From contig JAHEHM010000012.1 of NCBI GenBank assembly GCA_024644585.1, positions 1-36,905 of the forward strand: a stretch of DNA of 36,905 bases, read 5' to 3'. The translations under genes and the position numbers were made by a program. Positions 1-8,500 of this stretch are shown one piece after another. Position 1 is the stretch's first letter; every line of letters begins with the position of its first letter. The notes under the pieces are model-generated. The model saw only the letters and a list, made by a program, of their open reading frames with translations. It was not told where the DNA came from and ran no database searches. Source of the DNA: Porticoccaceae bacterium (GTDB lineage: Bacteria > Pseudomonadota > Gammaproteobacteria > Pseudomonadales > Porticoccaceae).

Positions 1-519
1 AGTCATCAAATTATCGATATCACCATGGATGCGATTAATGAAAAGCCCATTGATAAGCTAAACTTTCAGCTGGTTTCTGCCTTAGATATCTGCCATGAAG
101 CTGTTTCTAGTTACGCCTACAAAGATGCTGAGCTTAGGAGTAAGGTCTCTGTAATGGGTAGTGATTTTCAGATTTTGGTCGACCCAGTATTGGTTAAATA
201 TATTCTTTATAACCTAATTGGTAATGCTCTCTACTATGTGCAACACATGCCCAAAGCAGAGATTGTGATTTCTACATTTTTGGCTACTCGACAAATTCAA
301 GTGCGTGACACGGGGCCGGGGATTGCGCCTGAAAACCTTTCTAAGTTATTTGATAGCTTTTATACCTCGGGTAAGTCCGGCGGCACGGGCTTGGGGTTGG
401 CTTACTGCAAGCGCACCATGCAGGCCTTAGATGGCGATATTTATTGTGAATCTGAGTTAGGTGAGCACACGGCTTTTAGGCTGTCGTTTCCTGATTTGGC
501 AGCGCAGAAGAGGGCATGA
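1..519 (+). CDS. Sensor histidine kinase, C-terminal part (5' end outside window)
   Basis: The frame is open from base 1, so the gene starts before the window; the ATG at 25 is internal. What remains is the dimerisation-domain tail plus a complete HATPase_c domain. The N box is NLIGNALYYV, the G1 box DTGPGIAPE, then the F box LFDSFYTSG and the G2 box GGTGLGLAYCKR. The phosphoacceptor His should lie upstream and is not visible. The protein ends straight after the ATPase domain, so there is no C-terminal receiver. The sequence style resembles CqsS/LuxN-like autoinducer kinases, but the sensor domain is missing and I cannot name the signal. It is convergent with holC, 15 bp away, with no evident terminator between. 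Confidence 0.9.
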   Translation, partial: SHQIIDITMDAINEKPIDKLNFQLVSALDICHEAVSSYAYKDAELRSKVSVMGSDFQILVDPVLVKYILYNLIGNALYYVQHMPKAEIVISTFLATRQIQVRDTGPGIAPENLSKLFDSFYTSGKSGGTGLGLAYCKRTMQALDGDIYCESELGEHTAFRLSFPDLAAQKRA

Positions 520-534
520 AAATAACGGGTGGTT

Positions 535-969
535 TTAAAGCTTCTTCCCACTCAAATCGTGAAAATCCAATGCATAACCGCGTTCTTTATAGAATTTAAA
601 GTTTTCCCGTTTAGTCTGTTCGTCTTCTGACTCGGGTTGTACTAGTTCAATCACCCGCTCAAAGCGGCTAAACCAGGTGGGGATTTCCCCCTGTAGATTG
701 ATCAAAATCTGATGATGTTCACCCGGTTCTGCCACTGCGCTGATGGCCACGGGTTGTTGATCAAGCCCAATACCATGGGGAATGAAGCTATCAGCTTCAA
801 AAGCCCAAAGTAATTGATCCAGCTGCTCGGCGGTTTGATCGTCAGCAACCAGACAGAGTACGTTTTGTTGAGATAAACAGGCTTTTTTAATCAACTGACA
901 GACTAATTTTAGGCTGGGTGCATCTTTAGCTAATTTATAGAAGGTTACCTTAGTCACTAGTGGCTTCAC
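535..969 (-). CDS. holC: DNA polymerase III chi subunit
   Basis: Chi links the clamp loader to SSB through psi (HolD). The protein is 144 aa, close to the family size (E. coli 147). It carries the typical N-terminal VTFYKL strand and a C-terminal KFYKERGYALDFHDL. The GTG at 969 overlaps the end of pepA by 20 nt. A second GTG four codons in (957) would give VTKVTFY, closer to the usual chi N-terminus; neither has a clear ribosome binding site, so the start is uncertain. The order pepA-holC is the conserved gammaproteobacterial arrangement and implies translational coupling. Its partners psi (candidate at 22741) and SSB (31428) are also in this window. Confidence 0.88.
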   Translation of the reverse strand: MKPLVTKVTFYKLAKDAPSLKLVCQLIKKACLSQQNVLCLVADDQTAEQLDQLLWAFEADSFIPHGIGLDQQPVAISAVAEPGEHHQILINLQGEIPTWFSRFERVIELVQPESEDEQTKRENFKFYKERGYALDFHDLSGKKL

Positions 970-2428
970 TTTTTTGGCGTAGGTATTCCATCAATAATGG
1001 TACAGGTCTTCCGGTTGCACCTTTGTTGGCGCCAGATACCCATGCGGTTCCGGCCACATCCAAATGCGCCCATTTGTAGTCTTTGGCATAGCGCGCTAAA
1101 AAACAGCCGGCGGTAATAGTGCCAGCCTGCGGGCCGCCAATATTAGCCATATCAGCAAAGTTACTTTTTAGTAGTTCGTCATATTCTTCCCATAAGGGCA
1201 GTTGCCATACGGGGTCAGCACTTTGAGTACCGGATTCGATAAGGTCATTGGCAAGCTGTTGGTCATTGGATAAAACACCTGAAGCGACCTTGCCTAAGGC
1301 ACTTATAACGGCACCGGTTAATGTGGCAATATCAATCACTGTGTCGGGATTAAATTTTGCCGCATAGGTGAGGGAGTCACAGAGAATTAATCGACCCTCG
1401 GCATCGGTATTCAGAATTTCAATGGTCTGACCAGACATGCTGGTGACTACGTCCCCAGGTTTTGTGGCGCGACCATTGGGCATGTTTTCAGTAGCAGGAA
1501 TAATACCCACGACGTTAATCGGAAGCTCTAGGGTCACTAGTGCGTTCATAACACCTAAAACAGAGGCGCCGCCACACATATCGTATTTCATTTCATCCAT
1601 ACCGCGGCCGGGTTTTAGGCTGATGCCCCCAGAATCAAAAGTCACTGCTTTACCCACCAGTACAACGGGTTTTTCATCAGGTTTTGCGCCTTGATAATTA
1701 ATCACGATCAGCTTGGGTGGTTCTTCTGAACCCTCCGCAACCGAGAGTAGGGAGTCCATCTTAAGTGATTGCATGTCGGCGCGATCTAAAATTTCGGTGT
1801 TGATACTAGCCTTAGAAAGCTTTGCCTTACCCAGACTAATAGCCTGTTCTGCAAGGTAGCTGGGGGTGCAAATGTTGGCCGGTAGGTTGCCCAACTGTTT
1901 GGCGGTATTCATACCCACACCCACAGCAGCACCATACTCTAGGCCAGAATTAGCTGATTGAATAGCAGACTGTTCTGTTGTCCAAAAAGTCAGTGCTTCT
2001 AGATTAGGGCTTTTTTTAGCATTATGTTTTTTGTAGTTGTACAGCGAGGCATTGACCGACTGAGCAACAATTGATGCCTCGGCTTCAAGGTTGTCGGTCA
2101 TAAGGCCGCTGACCCAAAGCGCTGTTTTGGATTGGGTTTTATTTAATGCTTGGCAGGCCGCGGCGACAGCTTTTTTAACCTGTCTTTGGTTTGATAGTCC
2201 GTCAGTGCCCAGAAGGATAATTCGTTGAAGGGGTGACTGGGGCAGGTTTAATACCAGTACCTGTCCAGATTTGCCCTTAAATTCACCGCTTTCAATAGCT
2301 GAGTCGATGCTGTTATGGGTTAATTCATTGACTACTTTTGCGCTATTTGAAAGCTCTGAGCCAGTGGGTAGAATAAGAGAATCAGTTTTTAAACCTGACA
2401 GCTCGGCGCAAGATGCAGTAAACTTCAT
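950..2428 (-). CDS. pepA: Leucyl aminopeptidase (cytosol aminopeptidase, M17)
   Basis: Zinc/manganese-dependent exopeptidase that removes N-terminal residues from peptides; in some bacteria PepA also binds DNA. Its 492 aa is the usual length. The catalytic C-terminal domain has the metal and active-site segments VGKAVTFDSGGISLKP (about residues 258-273, K260 and D265) and the family signature NTDAEGRL (340-347). The ATG at 2428 has only a weak GGA upstream. It is divergent from lptF across 93 bp and runs into holC, the arrangement seen in many gammaproteobacteria. Confidence 0.97.
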   Translation of the reverse strand: MKFTASCAELSGLKTDSLILPTGSELSNSAKVVNELTHNSIDSAIESGEFKGKSGQVLVLNLPQSPLQRIILLGTDGLSNQRQVKKAVAAACQALNKTQSKTALWVSGLMTDNLEAEASIVAQSVNASLYNYKKHNAKKSPNLEALTFWTTEQSAIQSANSGLEYGAAVGVGMNTAKQLGNLPANICTPSYLAEQAISLGKAKLSKASINTEILDRADMQSLKMDSLLSVAEGSEEPPKLIVINYQGAKPDEKPVVLVGKAVTFDSGGISLKPGRGMDEMKYDMCGGASVLGVMNALVTLELPINVVGIIPATENMPNGRATKPGDVVTSMSGQTIEILNTDAEGRLILCDSLTYAAKFNPDTVIDIATLTGAVISALGKVASGVLSNDQQLANDLIESGTQSADPVWQLPLWEEYDELLKSNFADMANIGGPQAGTITAGCFLARYAKDYKWAHLDVAGTAWVSGANKGATGRPVPLLMEYLRQKSEATSD

Positions 2429-2521
2429 AAAAAATCCATTAAATAACTAAGTTGAGACGAAAAATGTTAATAGAACCATACCATTTAGTCCAACAGCACC
2501 CAAGAGCTTAAGTTAAAACAA

Positions 2522-3643
2522 GTGATTATTTTTCGATATTTAGGTCGTGAGCTTTTATCTGTCACCTTCGCTGTGTGCGTTATCTTGTTGATGGTGCTGG
2601 TTAGTGGTCGTTTCGTTAAATATTTGGCTAATGCCTTATCGGGTGAAATGGATCCCGAAGTTATTTTTGCGGTTATCGGTTATCGCATTCCCGGTTTTTT
2701 AGAGCTGACTTTGCCGCTAGCATTCTTTCTTGCGGTCTTGCTGACCTTCGGTCGCCTGTATGTTGAAAATGAAATGAGCGTGCTCAAGGCTTGTGGAATA
2801 TCAGAGCGCAAGCTACTGGCATACACTATGTCTATTGCAGCCTGTTTGGCTCTGGTTGTGGGCGCATTAAGCCTCTATGTAACGCCTCTTGGCGTTGATA
2901 AGGCGGAAACCATCTTCACTGTTCAGGAACAAAAAAGTGAACTTGATCGTGTGACGGCTAAAAAATTCTATTCGCTACGCGGCGATAAAGGGGTTACCTG
3001 GGTGGGTTCTGTGTCAGAGGATCGCCAGTTAGAGTCTGTCTTTATGTCTGCCACCCAAGCAGCAACCGATTCCTCTGAGGGGAGTTTGATCGTGGTTATT
3101 GCAGATCGCGGTACTCAGAATACAGCGGAAGATTCCGGTGAGCGCTACCTTATCTTGGAGCAGGGCTATCGTGTGGAGGGTATTCCTGGGCGCTTTGATT
3201 ATCAGATTACTCATTTTGATGAATATGGTACTAAATTAGCCCCGCCAGAAGAGTTATCGGAAGATACAGTCACCGATGCCATGCCTACCCAGTTACTGAT
3301 GCGATCCTCCGAGATTGAGCACAGAGTTGCTCTGCAGTGGCGCTTTTCGATTCCTATCATGATGCTAGTGGTCACGCTGATGGCAATTCCTTTAAGCCGA
3401 ATTGACCCAAGATCTGGACGATTTGGACGTATTCTGCCGGCAGTGTTGCTGTACTTTGCTTATTTGGTTTCTCTTAATGCGCTGCGCGGAGCTATCGAGG
3501 ACGGCAGCCTGCCATTAAGTGTCAGTTTATTACCTGTTCATCTTATTTTCACAGGCTTGGCACTGGTACTTTTGTTTGCAGAGCAAATACTGGCTTCAAT
3601 CAGAGGGCTGTTAAAGCCTTCCTCAAGGGAGCTTAAGTCATGA
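2522..3643 (+). CDS. lptF: LPS export permease LptF
   Basis: Inner-membrane subunit of the LptB2FG transporter that extracts lipopolysaccharide for export to the outer membrane. The 373-aa protein has the family plan: N-terminal transmembrane helices (MIIFRYLGRELLSV onward), a periplasmic jellyroll region in the middle, and three C-terminal helices. The GTG start at 2522 fits the family N-terminus exactly; no strong ribosome binding site precedes it. The last codons overlap lptG by 4 nt (ATGA), indicating coupled translation and equal amounts of the two permease halves. Confidence 0.95.
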   Translation: MIIFRYLGRELLSVTFAVCVILLMVLVSGRFVKYLANALSGEMDPEVIFAVIGYRIPGFLELTLPLAFFLAVLLTFGRLYVENEMSVLKACGISERKLLAYTMSIAACLALVVGALSLYVTPLGVDKAETIFTVQEQKSELDRVTAKKFYSLRGDKGVTWVGSVSEDRQLESVFMSATQAATDSSEGSLIVVIADRGTQNTAEDSGERYLILEQGYRVEGIPGRFDYQITHFDEYGTKLAPPEELSEDTVTDAMPTQLLMRSSEIEHRVALQWRFSIPIMMLVVTLMAIPLSRIDPRSGRFGRILPAVLLYFAYLVSLNALRGAIEDGSLPLSVSLLPVHLIFTGLALVLLFAEQILASIRGLLKPSSRELKS

Positions 3644-4710
3644 GCAAGCGTTTATCTCGCTATATAGGAATCAACGTTTTCACCGCAATTATGGTGGCTT
3701 TAATTGCGATTATTGGTTTGGATCTGGTAGCTGGCATTATCGATCAGATGGGCGATATAAAGGGCAATTATCGATTTACCGATGTACTTATTTATGTGGC
3801 TACAAAATTACCATCAACTATTTACGAATATATTCCACTTGCCTCATTAATTGGCTGCTTGGTGGGTTTAGGGATGTTGGCAACCAATAGTGAAGTGGTT
3901 GTTATGCGTGCCTCGGGGATATCGCTAATTAGAATTGTCTTCATGGTCTTTAAGCCAGTTGTTATCTTTGTGTTTATCGCCGCCTTAATTGGCGAATACT
4001 TTTCACCCTATCTGGACCAGTTGGCCGATAGTCGACGAGATTATTTGCGCAAAGGCGAATCAGCCTTGGACTCCACTTCAGGATTTTGGGCTCGCGAGGG
4101 TTCAGAGTTTATTCATTTTAATGCTGTTTTCCCTGGCGGTGTTCTGTTTGGTGTTACTCGATATAAGCTCGATGATAAGCGCCAATTAGAAGAAGCAAGT
4201 TTCTCATCCAGAGCTACCTTTAATAAAACTGAAGGTTTTTGGGTGGAGGAGAATGTATCAAGTACTCTGTTTGTTGAGCAACAGACTTACACCAGAAAAT
4301 GGGTGACCAGAGAATGGCAGACCGAGCTGACACCTGAAGTATTAACATTAAATATTCTTCCTGCTGATGCTTTATCAGCTGGTGCGCTAAGTGATCATAT
4401 TGAATATTTAGATGAGCGCAAAGCTGATGCGGCTAAATACAGGTTAGCTTTCTGGGAAAAAGTATTTCAGCCATTATCTATTTTGGGGTTAGTGCTGGTA
4501 GGCATTGCCTTTGTGTTTGGCCCACTCCGTCAGGCAACTGTCGGTTATCGAGTATTCATTGGCGTGTTGTTTGGGATTAGCTTTAAGTTGATTTCAGATA
4601 TTTTAGGGCCCTTAAGTATCGTATTCGAAATGCCACCTATGCTGGCAATACTAGCGCCTATCCTGGTCTGTTTTGCCATTGGCTTGGTGCTTCTGCGCAG
4701 GGCAGGTTAG
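3640..4710 (+). CDS. lptG: LPS export permease LptG
   Basis: Second permease half of LptB2FG. It is 356 aa, with N-terminal membrane helices (SRYIGINVFTAIMVALIAII), the conserved cytoplasmic coupling region around GMLATNSEVVVMRASGIS, a periplasmic domain around residues 130-250 and C-terminal helices ending in FAIGLVLLRRAG. It overlaps lptF by ATGA. The lptF-lptG pair divergent from pepA is standard. The 3' end faces the RDD gene 19 bp away. Confidence 0.95.
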   Translation: MSKRLSRYIGINVFTAIMVALIAIIGLDLVAGIIDQMGDIKGNYRFTDVLIYVATKLPSTIYEYIPLASLIGCLVGLGMLATNSEVVVMRASGISLIRIVFMVFKPVVIFVFIAALIGEYFSPYLDQLADSRRDYLRKGESALDSTSGFWAREGSEFIHFNAVFPGGVLFGVTRYKLDDKRQLEEASFSSRATFNKTEGFWVEENVSSTLFVEQQTYTRKWVTREWQTELTPEVLTLNILPADALSAGALSDHIEYLDERKADAAKYRLAFWEKVFQPLSILGLVLVGIAFVFGPLRQATVGYRVFIGVLFGISFKLISDILGPLSIVFEMPPMLAILAPILVCFAIGLVLLRRAG

Positions 4711-4735
4711 CTAGCTCAACTGCGCTAGGTTATTT
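4711..4735 (+). terminator. Weak candidate terminator after lptG
   Basis: CTAGC (4711-4715) and GCTAG (4723-4727) can pair around a 7-base loop, followed by GTTATTTTT. The stem is only five pairs and lies between two convergent genes, so this is a weak call. Confidence 0.3.
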
Positions 4736-5203
4736 TTGCTTCTCTAAAACCACGACCTGAGTATCGCTTAAATCGTCATGCAAGCAGGTTTTTCGAGAGG
4801 GAATTAAGCAGATTAGATAACCAGCGCCCAATAAACCCAATGAAAAACAGGCAAAGATACTTCGTTTAATACATTGCTCCGGGGATGCTGGGGTGCCATC
4901 GACGTTTTGTAGCTTTAAGCGCCAAGCTTTCATGCCCAGTGTCTGGCCCTGTTTGCGCCAACAAATAAAATAATAACCCATCAAACAAATCAACCAACCC
5001 AAAAAGCTTAGCCATTGGGCGATAGCATTGGGTTGTATGTTCTCAATGCCTTCAGCGCCGTATAACATGACCTTAATCACAAGTAGCAGCGCACCATAGC
5101 CAAGGGTGATCGCAAAAAGTAAAAAGGCATCATAGACTAAAGCCGCTAGGCGTCTAAATAAGCCGGCATTAGGAAGAGAGCTAGTCTGAATTAGGGCGCT
5201 AAT
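4730..5203 (-). CDS. RDD-family membrane protein, probable ATT start
   Basis: RDD proteins are small membrane proteins of mostly unknown or ion-transport function, named for conserved Arg and Asp residues. The first conventional start in frame is a GTG at 5080, but it would cut the domain in half. The frame stays open upstream and encodes the expected N-terminus LPNAGLFRRLAALVYDAFLL, with the family Arg and Asp in helix one. Before that there is no ATG, GTG or TTG. There is a GGAG (5211-5214, minus strand), seven bases, then ATT at 5203, giving 157 aa. GQTLGMKAWRLKL is the second conserved segment. The function is unknown. A sequencing error at the start codon cannot be excluded. Confidence 0.8.
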   Translation of the reverse strand: MSALIQTSSLPNAGLFRRLAALVYDAFLLFAITLGYGALLLVIKVMLYGAEGIENIQPNAIAQWLSFLGWLICLMGYYFICWRKQGQTLGMKAWRLKLQNVDGTPASPEQCIKRSIFACFSLGLLGAGYLICLIPSRKTCLHDDLSDTQVVVLEKQK

Positions 5204-5278
5204 GGGTTTTCTCCAAAATTAAACGATGAGTTAATAGCGGAATTCTGCACAAAGCCAGTACAATGTGCAATTCGCATA

Positions 5279-5284
5279 TATAAT
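5279..5284 (+). promoter_or_regulatory. Candidate -10 box for rlmB
   Basis: A perfect TATAAT at 5279-5284. No convincing -35 is visible at the right distance. It would start RNA near 5291, which leaves only the TTG at 5316 (and a poorly placed ATG at 5295) as usable rlmB starts. Confidence 0.5.
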
Positions 5285-5315
5285 ACACGGCTTAATGTAC
5301 CTCAGGAGAGAAAAC

Positions 5316-6044
5316 TTGGATTGGATTTTTGGTATCCATACAGTGCAATCAATACTTAAAACATCACCCCAGCGCGTTAAAGAGCTGAGAGTGGTTAGGT
5401 CTCGTCAAGATGCAAGGTTACAAAAGGTGCTTAATCTAGCCGATCAGCATGGTGTTGCTTTGCAGTGGGTAACCGCTCAGCAATTAGATACGTTGGTTGA
5501 AGGTCGCCATCAGGGCGTAGCGGCACTCTGTACAGAGGGGCAAACCTATGACGAAAGTTATTTGGCTACCTTGGCAGAAGAGCATGGTCAAGAGGCTTTC
5601 TTTCTTATGCTGGACGGCGTAACCGACCCGCATAATTTAGGCGCCTGCTTGCGTTCAGCTGAGGGTGCGGGGGTCAAGGCAGTGATTGTGCCCAAGGACA
5701 ATTCTGTGGGTCTAACGCCTGTGGTTTCAAAGGTGGCTTCTGGAGCGGCAGAATCCATACCCTTAATTGTCGTGACTAATTTGGCGCGAACCCTTAAAGA
5801 CCTTCAGGCTAAGGGTGTTTGGTCGGTTGGTACCACAGGTGATGCCGAGCAAACTATTTATGAAATTGATCTCAAAGGCCCACTGGTTATCGTGATGGGT
5901 TCCGAGGGCACGGGGATGCGTCAGTTGGTGGCCAGTCAGTGTGATTTTTTAGCCAAGCTACCAATGGCGGGCAAGGTAAGCAGTTTGAATGTGTCAGTTG
6001 CTGCTGGGGTCTGTTTGTTTGAGGCGGTAAGGCAACGAAGCTAG
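5316..6044 (+). CDS. rlmB: 23S rRNA (guanosine-2'-O)-methyltransferase RlmB
   Basis: SPOUT-class methyltransferase that modifies G2251 of 23S rRNA using SAM. I set the start at the TTG at 5316, preceded by AGGAG (5304-5308, 7-base spacing). This gives 242 aa, against 243 in E. coli, beginning MDWIFGIHTVQSIL as the family does. The longer frame from 5265 crosses the -10 box. An N-terminal substrate-binding domain is followed by the knotted domain with motif 1 DPHNLGACLRSAEG (N107, R113), motif 2 VMGSEGTGMR (E198) and motif 3 KVSSLNVSVAAG. It is divergent from the RDD gene. Confidence 0.95.
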   Translation: MDWIFGIHTVQSILKTSPQRVKELRVVRSRQDARLQKVLNLADQHGVALQWVTAQQLDTLVEGRHQGVAALCTEGQTYDESYLATLAEEHGQEAFFLMLDGVTDPHNLGACLRSAEGAGVKAVIVPKDNSVGLTPVVSKVASGAAESIPLIVVTNLARTLKDLQAKGVWSVGTTGDAEQTIYEIDLKGPLVIVMGSEGTGMRQLVASQCDFLAKLPMAGKVSSLNVSVAAGVCLFEAVRQRS

Positions 6045-6136
6045 TTATTACAGATTAAATCTTTAGTGTTAAAGAATAGTTAAAAAAACAGGAAAAACTT
6101 TGCTAGTATTGGCAAATAACACTAAGAATTTTAGCC

Positions 6137-6709
6137 ATGGAAAAATTTACCTATTCTGTGCCCAACTTACTAAGCCTACTGCGGCTTATTCTCGTCCCTT
6201 TTCTGGCCATATTTGCTAGTCTTGGTGAGGTTGTTGTATTTCTGTCTATATTAGCTGTTTCACTGACCAGTGATATGCTCGATGGCTATTTTGCTAGAAA
6301 ATTGCACCAAACAACCGAGCTGGGCGCTCGTCTAGATAGTTGGGCCGACATGTTAACCTATGCGGCAATGATTCTAGGTCTATATTTAATTTGGCCACAG
6401 CTGTTTTTTGCCCAAGTTGTCTTCGTTTGTGCCGCAGCCCTCAGTTATGTTCTTCCTGTCTTGCTTTCGCTGTATCGTTTTTCTGTATTTCCAAGTTACC
6501 ATACTTGGGGGGCAAAAATTGCAGCTGTTTTAATCGCTCCCGCCTATTACCTGTTGGTTCTCTATGGGTATCAGACTTTTTTCCAGCTAGTGATTCTGTT
6601 TCACTTATTAGTGGCCGTTGAAGAGATGGCAATTACTCTGATTTTGAAACGCCCCCAAACCAATATTCACTCGATTCTTCAGCTGCGTAATAAGGCGGCT
6701 AGAAAATAA
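6137..6709 (+). CDS. CDP-alcohol phosphatidyltransferase family membrane protein
   Basis: Integral membrane enzyme family that transfers a phosphatidyl group from CDP-diacylglycerol to an alcohol. The complete CAPT motif D-x2-D-G-x2-A-R-x8-G-x3-D-x3-D is present (D46, D49, G50, A53, R54, G63, D67, D71) in a 190-aa protein with about six hydrophobic helices. The segment after the motif (DSWADMLTY) differs from the DPVADK of PgsA, so I do not call it PgsA; the acceptor alcohol is unknown. It stands alone between rlmB and the rpsF operon; pssA elsewhere in the window is a paralogue. Confidence 0.85.
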   Translation: MEKFTYSVPNLLSLLRLILVPFLAIFASLGEVVVFLSILAVSLTSDMLDGYFARKLHQTTELGARLDSWADMLTYAAMILGLYLIWPQLFFAQVVFVCAAALSYVLPVLLSLYRFSVFPSYHTWGAKIAAVLIAPAYYLLVLYGYQTFFQLVILFHLLVAVEEMAITLILKRPQTNIHSILQLRNKAARK

Positions 6710-6732
6710 CAACCGGTTAGCGGCGCTTTGTG

Positions 6733-6761
6733 TTGCAACCTAGACTTCAAATCACTATAAT
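6733..6761 (+). promoter_or_regulatory. Sigma-70 promoter of the rpsF operon
   Basis: TTGCAA (6733-6738), a 17-bp spacer and TATAAT (6756-6761), followed by the GC-rich discriminator CGCGCGG. This type of discriminator is typical of stringently controlled ribosomal promoters. Predicted RNA start is near 6768. Confidence 0.85.
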
Positions 6762-6767
6762 CGCGCG

Positions 6768-6867
6768 GCTAAACAGGGTCTGAGGACTAATTTCTCAGGC
6801 GCTCCTTGTCTCACTGCGTTACCCAGATGGTATTAGCGGGAGACTTTTTAATCCATGAGGAGACACA
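6768..6867 (+). promoter_or_regulatory. Structured rpsF leader, candidate S6:S18 autoregulatory site
   Basis: The ~100-nt leader folds into a small hairpin (CTGAG 6780-6784 with CTCAG 6794-6798) and a larger one. In the larger, GTCTC-A-CTGC (6808-6817) pairs with GCGGGAGAC (6836-6844), and TACC (6820-6823) pairs with GGTA (6829-6832) around the loop CAGAT. An S6:S18-binding RNA upstream of rpsF is known in many bacteria. Assigning this leader to that class is inference from position and fold; I did not match its conserved bulge. Confidence 0.55.
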
Positions 6868-7362
6868 ATGCGTCACTACGAAATAGTGTTTCTGGTCCAT
6901 CCCGACCAGAGCGAACAAGTTGCAGGTATGGTAGAGCGTTACACCACTGCAATCGAAGCAGGTAAAGGATCTGTCCACCGTCTAGAAGACTGGGGCCGTC
7001 GTCAACTTGCTTATCCAATCAACAAAATCCACAAAGCACATTACATTCTTATGAATGTTGAGTGCAATCAAGAAAATCTTGATGAGCTTAATTCTTCTTT
7101 CCGTTATAACGATGCTGTTCTAAGAAGCATGGTTGTTCGTCGTGATGAAGCGATCACAGAAGATTCGCCGATCATGAAGCAAGAAAATGCTGAAAAAGCA
7201 GATAAAGAAGCTCGTGAGCGTCAAAAAGCCGCTAAGGCCAAAGAGTTTGCAGAGAAAGCTGCAGCTGAAGAAGCCGCTAAAGCTGCAGAAGCGCCAGCTG
7301 AAGTAGCCGCAGAAGAAACAACAGTAGCAGAAGAAGCACCTGCAGCGGAAGGAGAAGAATAA
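6868..7362 (+). CDS. rpsF: 30S ribosomal protein S6
   Basis: Small-subunit protein that binds 16S rRNA as a dimer with S18. The first ~105 residues are a normal S6 core ([41 protein letters not shown]-like strand, VRRDEAITE). It then carries a ~60-residue tail of Lys/Glu/Ala repeats ending in [11 protein letters not shown], making 164 aa against 131-135 in E. coli. GAGGAG sits just before the ATG. The stop codon shares one base with the rpsR start. First gene of rpsF-rpsR-DUF2232-rplI. Confidence 0.97.
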   Translation: MRHYEIVFLVHPDQSEQVAGMVERYTTAIEAGKGSVHRLEDWGRRQLAYPINKIHKAHYILMNVECNQENLDELNSSFRYNDAVLRSMVVRRDEAITEDSPIMKQENAEKADKEARERQKAAKAKEFAEKAAAEEAAKAAEAPAEVAAEETTVAEEAPAAEGEE

Positions 7363-7589
7363 TGGCTAGATTTGTTCGAAGAAGAAAGTTTTGTCGATTC
7401 ACCGCCGAAGGCGCTACTGAGATCGATTATAAAGATTTAGATACTTTGAAAGGTTACGTGTCTGAAACGGGTAAAATTGTTCCTAGCCGTATCACAGGTA
7501 CAAAAGCACGTTATCAGCGTGAGTTATCAGAAGCTATTAAGCGTGCACGTTACATCGCTTTATTGCCATACACTGATAGCCATCAGTAA
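7362..7589 (+). CDS. rpsR: 30S ribosomal protein S18
   Basis: 75 aa, the standard S18 length, with a basic N-terminus ([13 protein letters not shown]), the core [22 protein letters not shown] and the conserved [24 protein letters not shown]. It overlaps the rpsF stop by one base, so translation is coupled. S18 forms the complex with S6 that binds the platform of the 30S subunit and, in other species, the operon leader. Confidence 0.98.
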   Translation: MARFVRRRKFCRFTAEGATEIDYKDLDTLKGYVSETGKIVPSRITGTKARYQRELSEAIKRARYIALLPYTDSHQ

Positions 7590-7603
7590 TACTGGATAAA
7601 AAA

Positions 7604-8473
7604 TTGAAAGCCCTAGCTGAATTTATACTGCGCGGGCGAGTGCAGGCCTTGTTGGTTGCTTTGGTGGGAAGTTTTTTTCCATTGGTGAGTTCAGCAACAG
7701 TTGCATTGGTTACCTTGTGCAAAGGGTCGAAAGAGGGGTTTTTATTATTCCTCTGGGCATCATTACCGCTGGTTGTTCTTCAGCAGGTAGGTAATGAAAA
7801 CATGCTGTTAACGGCTGTTTCCGTTGCATCATTAGGCATTATGGTTGTGGCGGCCACTTTGCATAGTTTGTATGCATTATGGCAGTGGACCTTAATAGCT
7901 ATAGTCGCGGTGGCGATCATTTGCGCCGCAACATTTGGCTTTTTAATGTCAGCTGATGTAACCGAGCTATTAGTGGTTGCCCAGCAAATGTTTGAATCGT
8001 TGCAGGCACAGCAGGCTGATACGGCAATAGCCAGTGCGATAACAGAGCCCTTAGTACTAGGCTTGGTAGCCATGATTTTAGCATTGGGTTGCGTGATGAG
8101 CTTATTGATTGCTAGATGGTGGCAATCAGCAGTGTATAACCCCGGTGGATTCCAAGAGGAATTCCATGGTTTTACTATCAGTTCAAAGGTTGCAGTTATA
8201 TTGCTGGCAACTTTTTTGATAGGAAGGCTGATACCTGAGGGTTACCAGCTGTGGGCTGATTTAGCTTTGCTGCCATTTTTGATTGCAGGTATTGCCTTGT
8301 TTCACAGCACAGTAAAGCTGTTTGGTCTTGGCAGTCAGTGGGTAGCATTCTTATATGTTGGTTTGATATTTATGGGTAAGCCAGTAACACTAGTTTTAGT
8401 AGGGCTGGGCTTAGCAGAGAGTTTAATTGATTTACGCTCAAGATTAGATGGGTATAAAAACTCCAAAACTTGA
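7604..8473 (+). CDS. DUF2232-like membrane protein in the S6 operon
   Basis: A 289-aa polytopic membrane protein with roughly eight hydrophobic segments, placed between rpsR and rplI. Pseudomonads carry a similar uncharacterised membrane gene at the same position (between rpsR and rplI, near PA4933). The start is a TTG at 7604 giving (M)KALAEFILRGRVQALLVAL, which is how I recall these proteins beginning; the ribosome binding site is poor, so expression probably depends on coupling to rpsR 14 bp upstream. Function unknown; membership of DUF2232 is by resemblance and position. Confidence 0.8.
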   Translation: MKALAEFILRGRVQALLVALVGSFFPLVSSATVALVTLCKGSKEGFLLFLWASLPLVVLQQVGNENMLLTAVSVASLGIMVVAATLHSLYALWQWTLIAIVAVAIICAATFGFLMSADVTELLVVAQQMFESLQAQQADTAIASAITEPLVLGLVAMILALGCVMSLLIARWWQSAVYNPGGFQEEFHGFTISSKVAVILLATFLIGRLIPEGYQLWADLALLPFLIAGIALFHSTVKLFGLGSQWVAFLYVGLIFMGKPVTLVLVGLGLAESLIDLRSRLDGYKNSKT

Positions 8474-8500
8474 GTTTATATAAATAAAGAGGTTTATGAG

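Noticed and set aside
5265-5315. N-terminal extension of rlmB from 5265
   Set aside because: It crosses a TATAAT -10 box; TTG 5316 has an ideal AGGAG and gives the family length.
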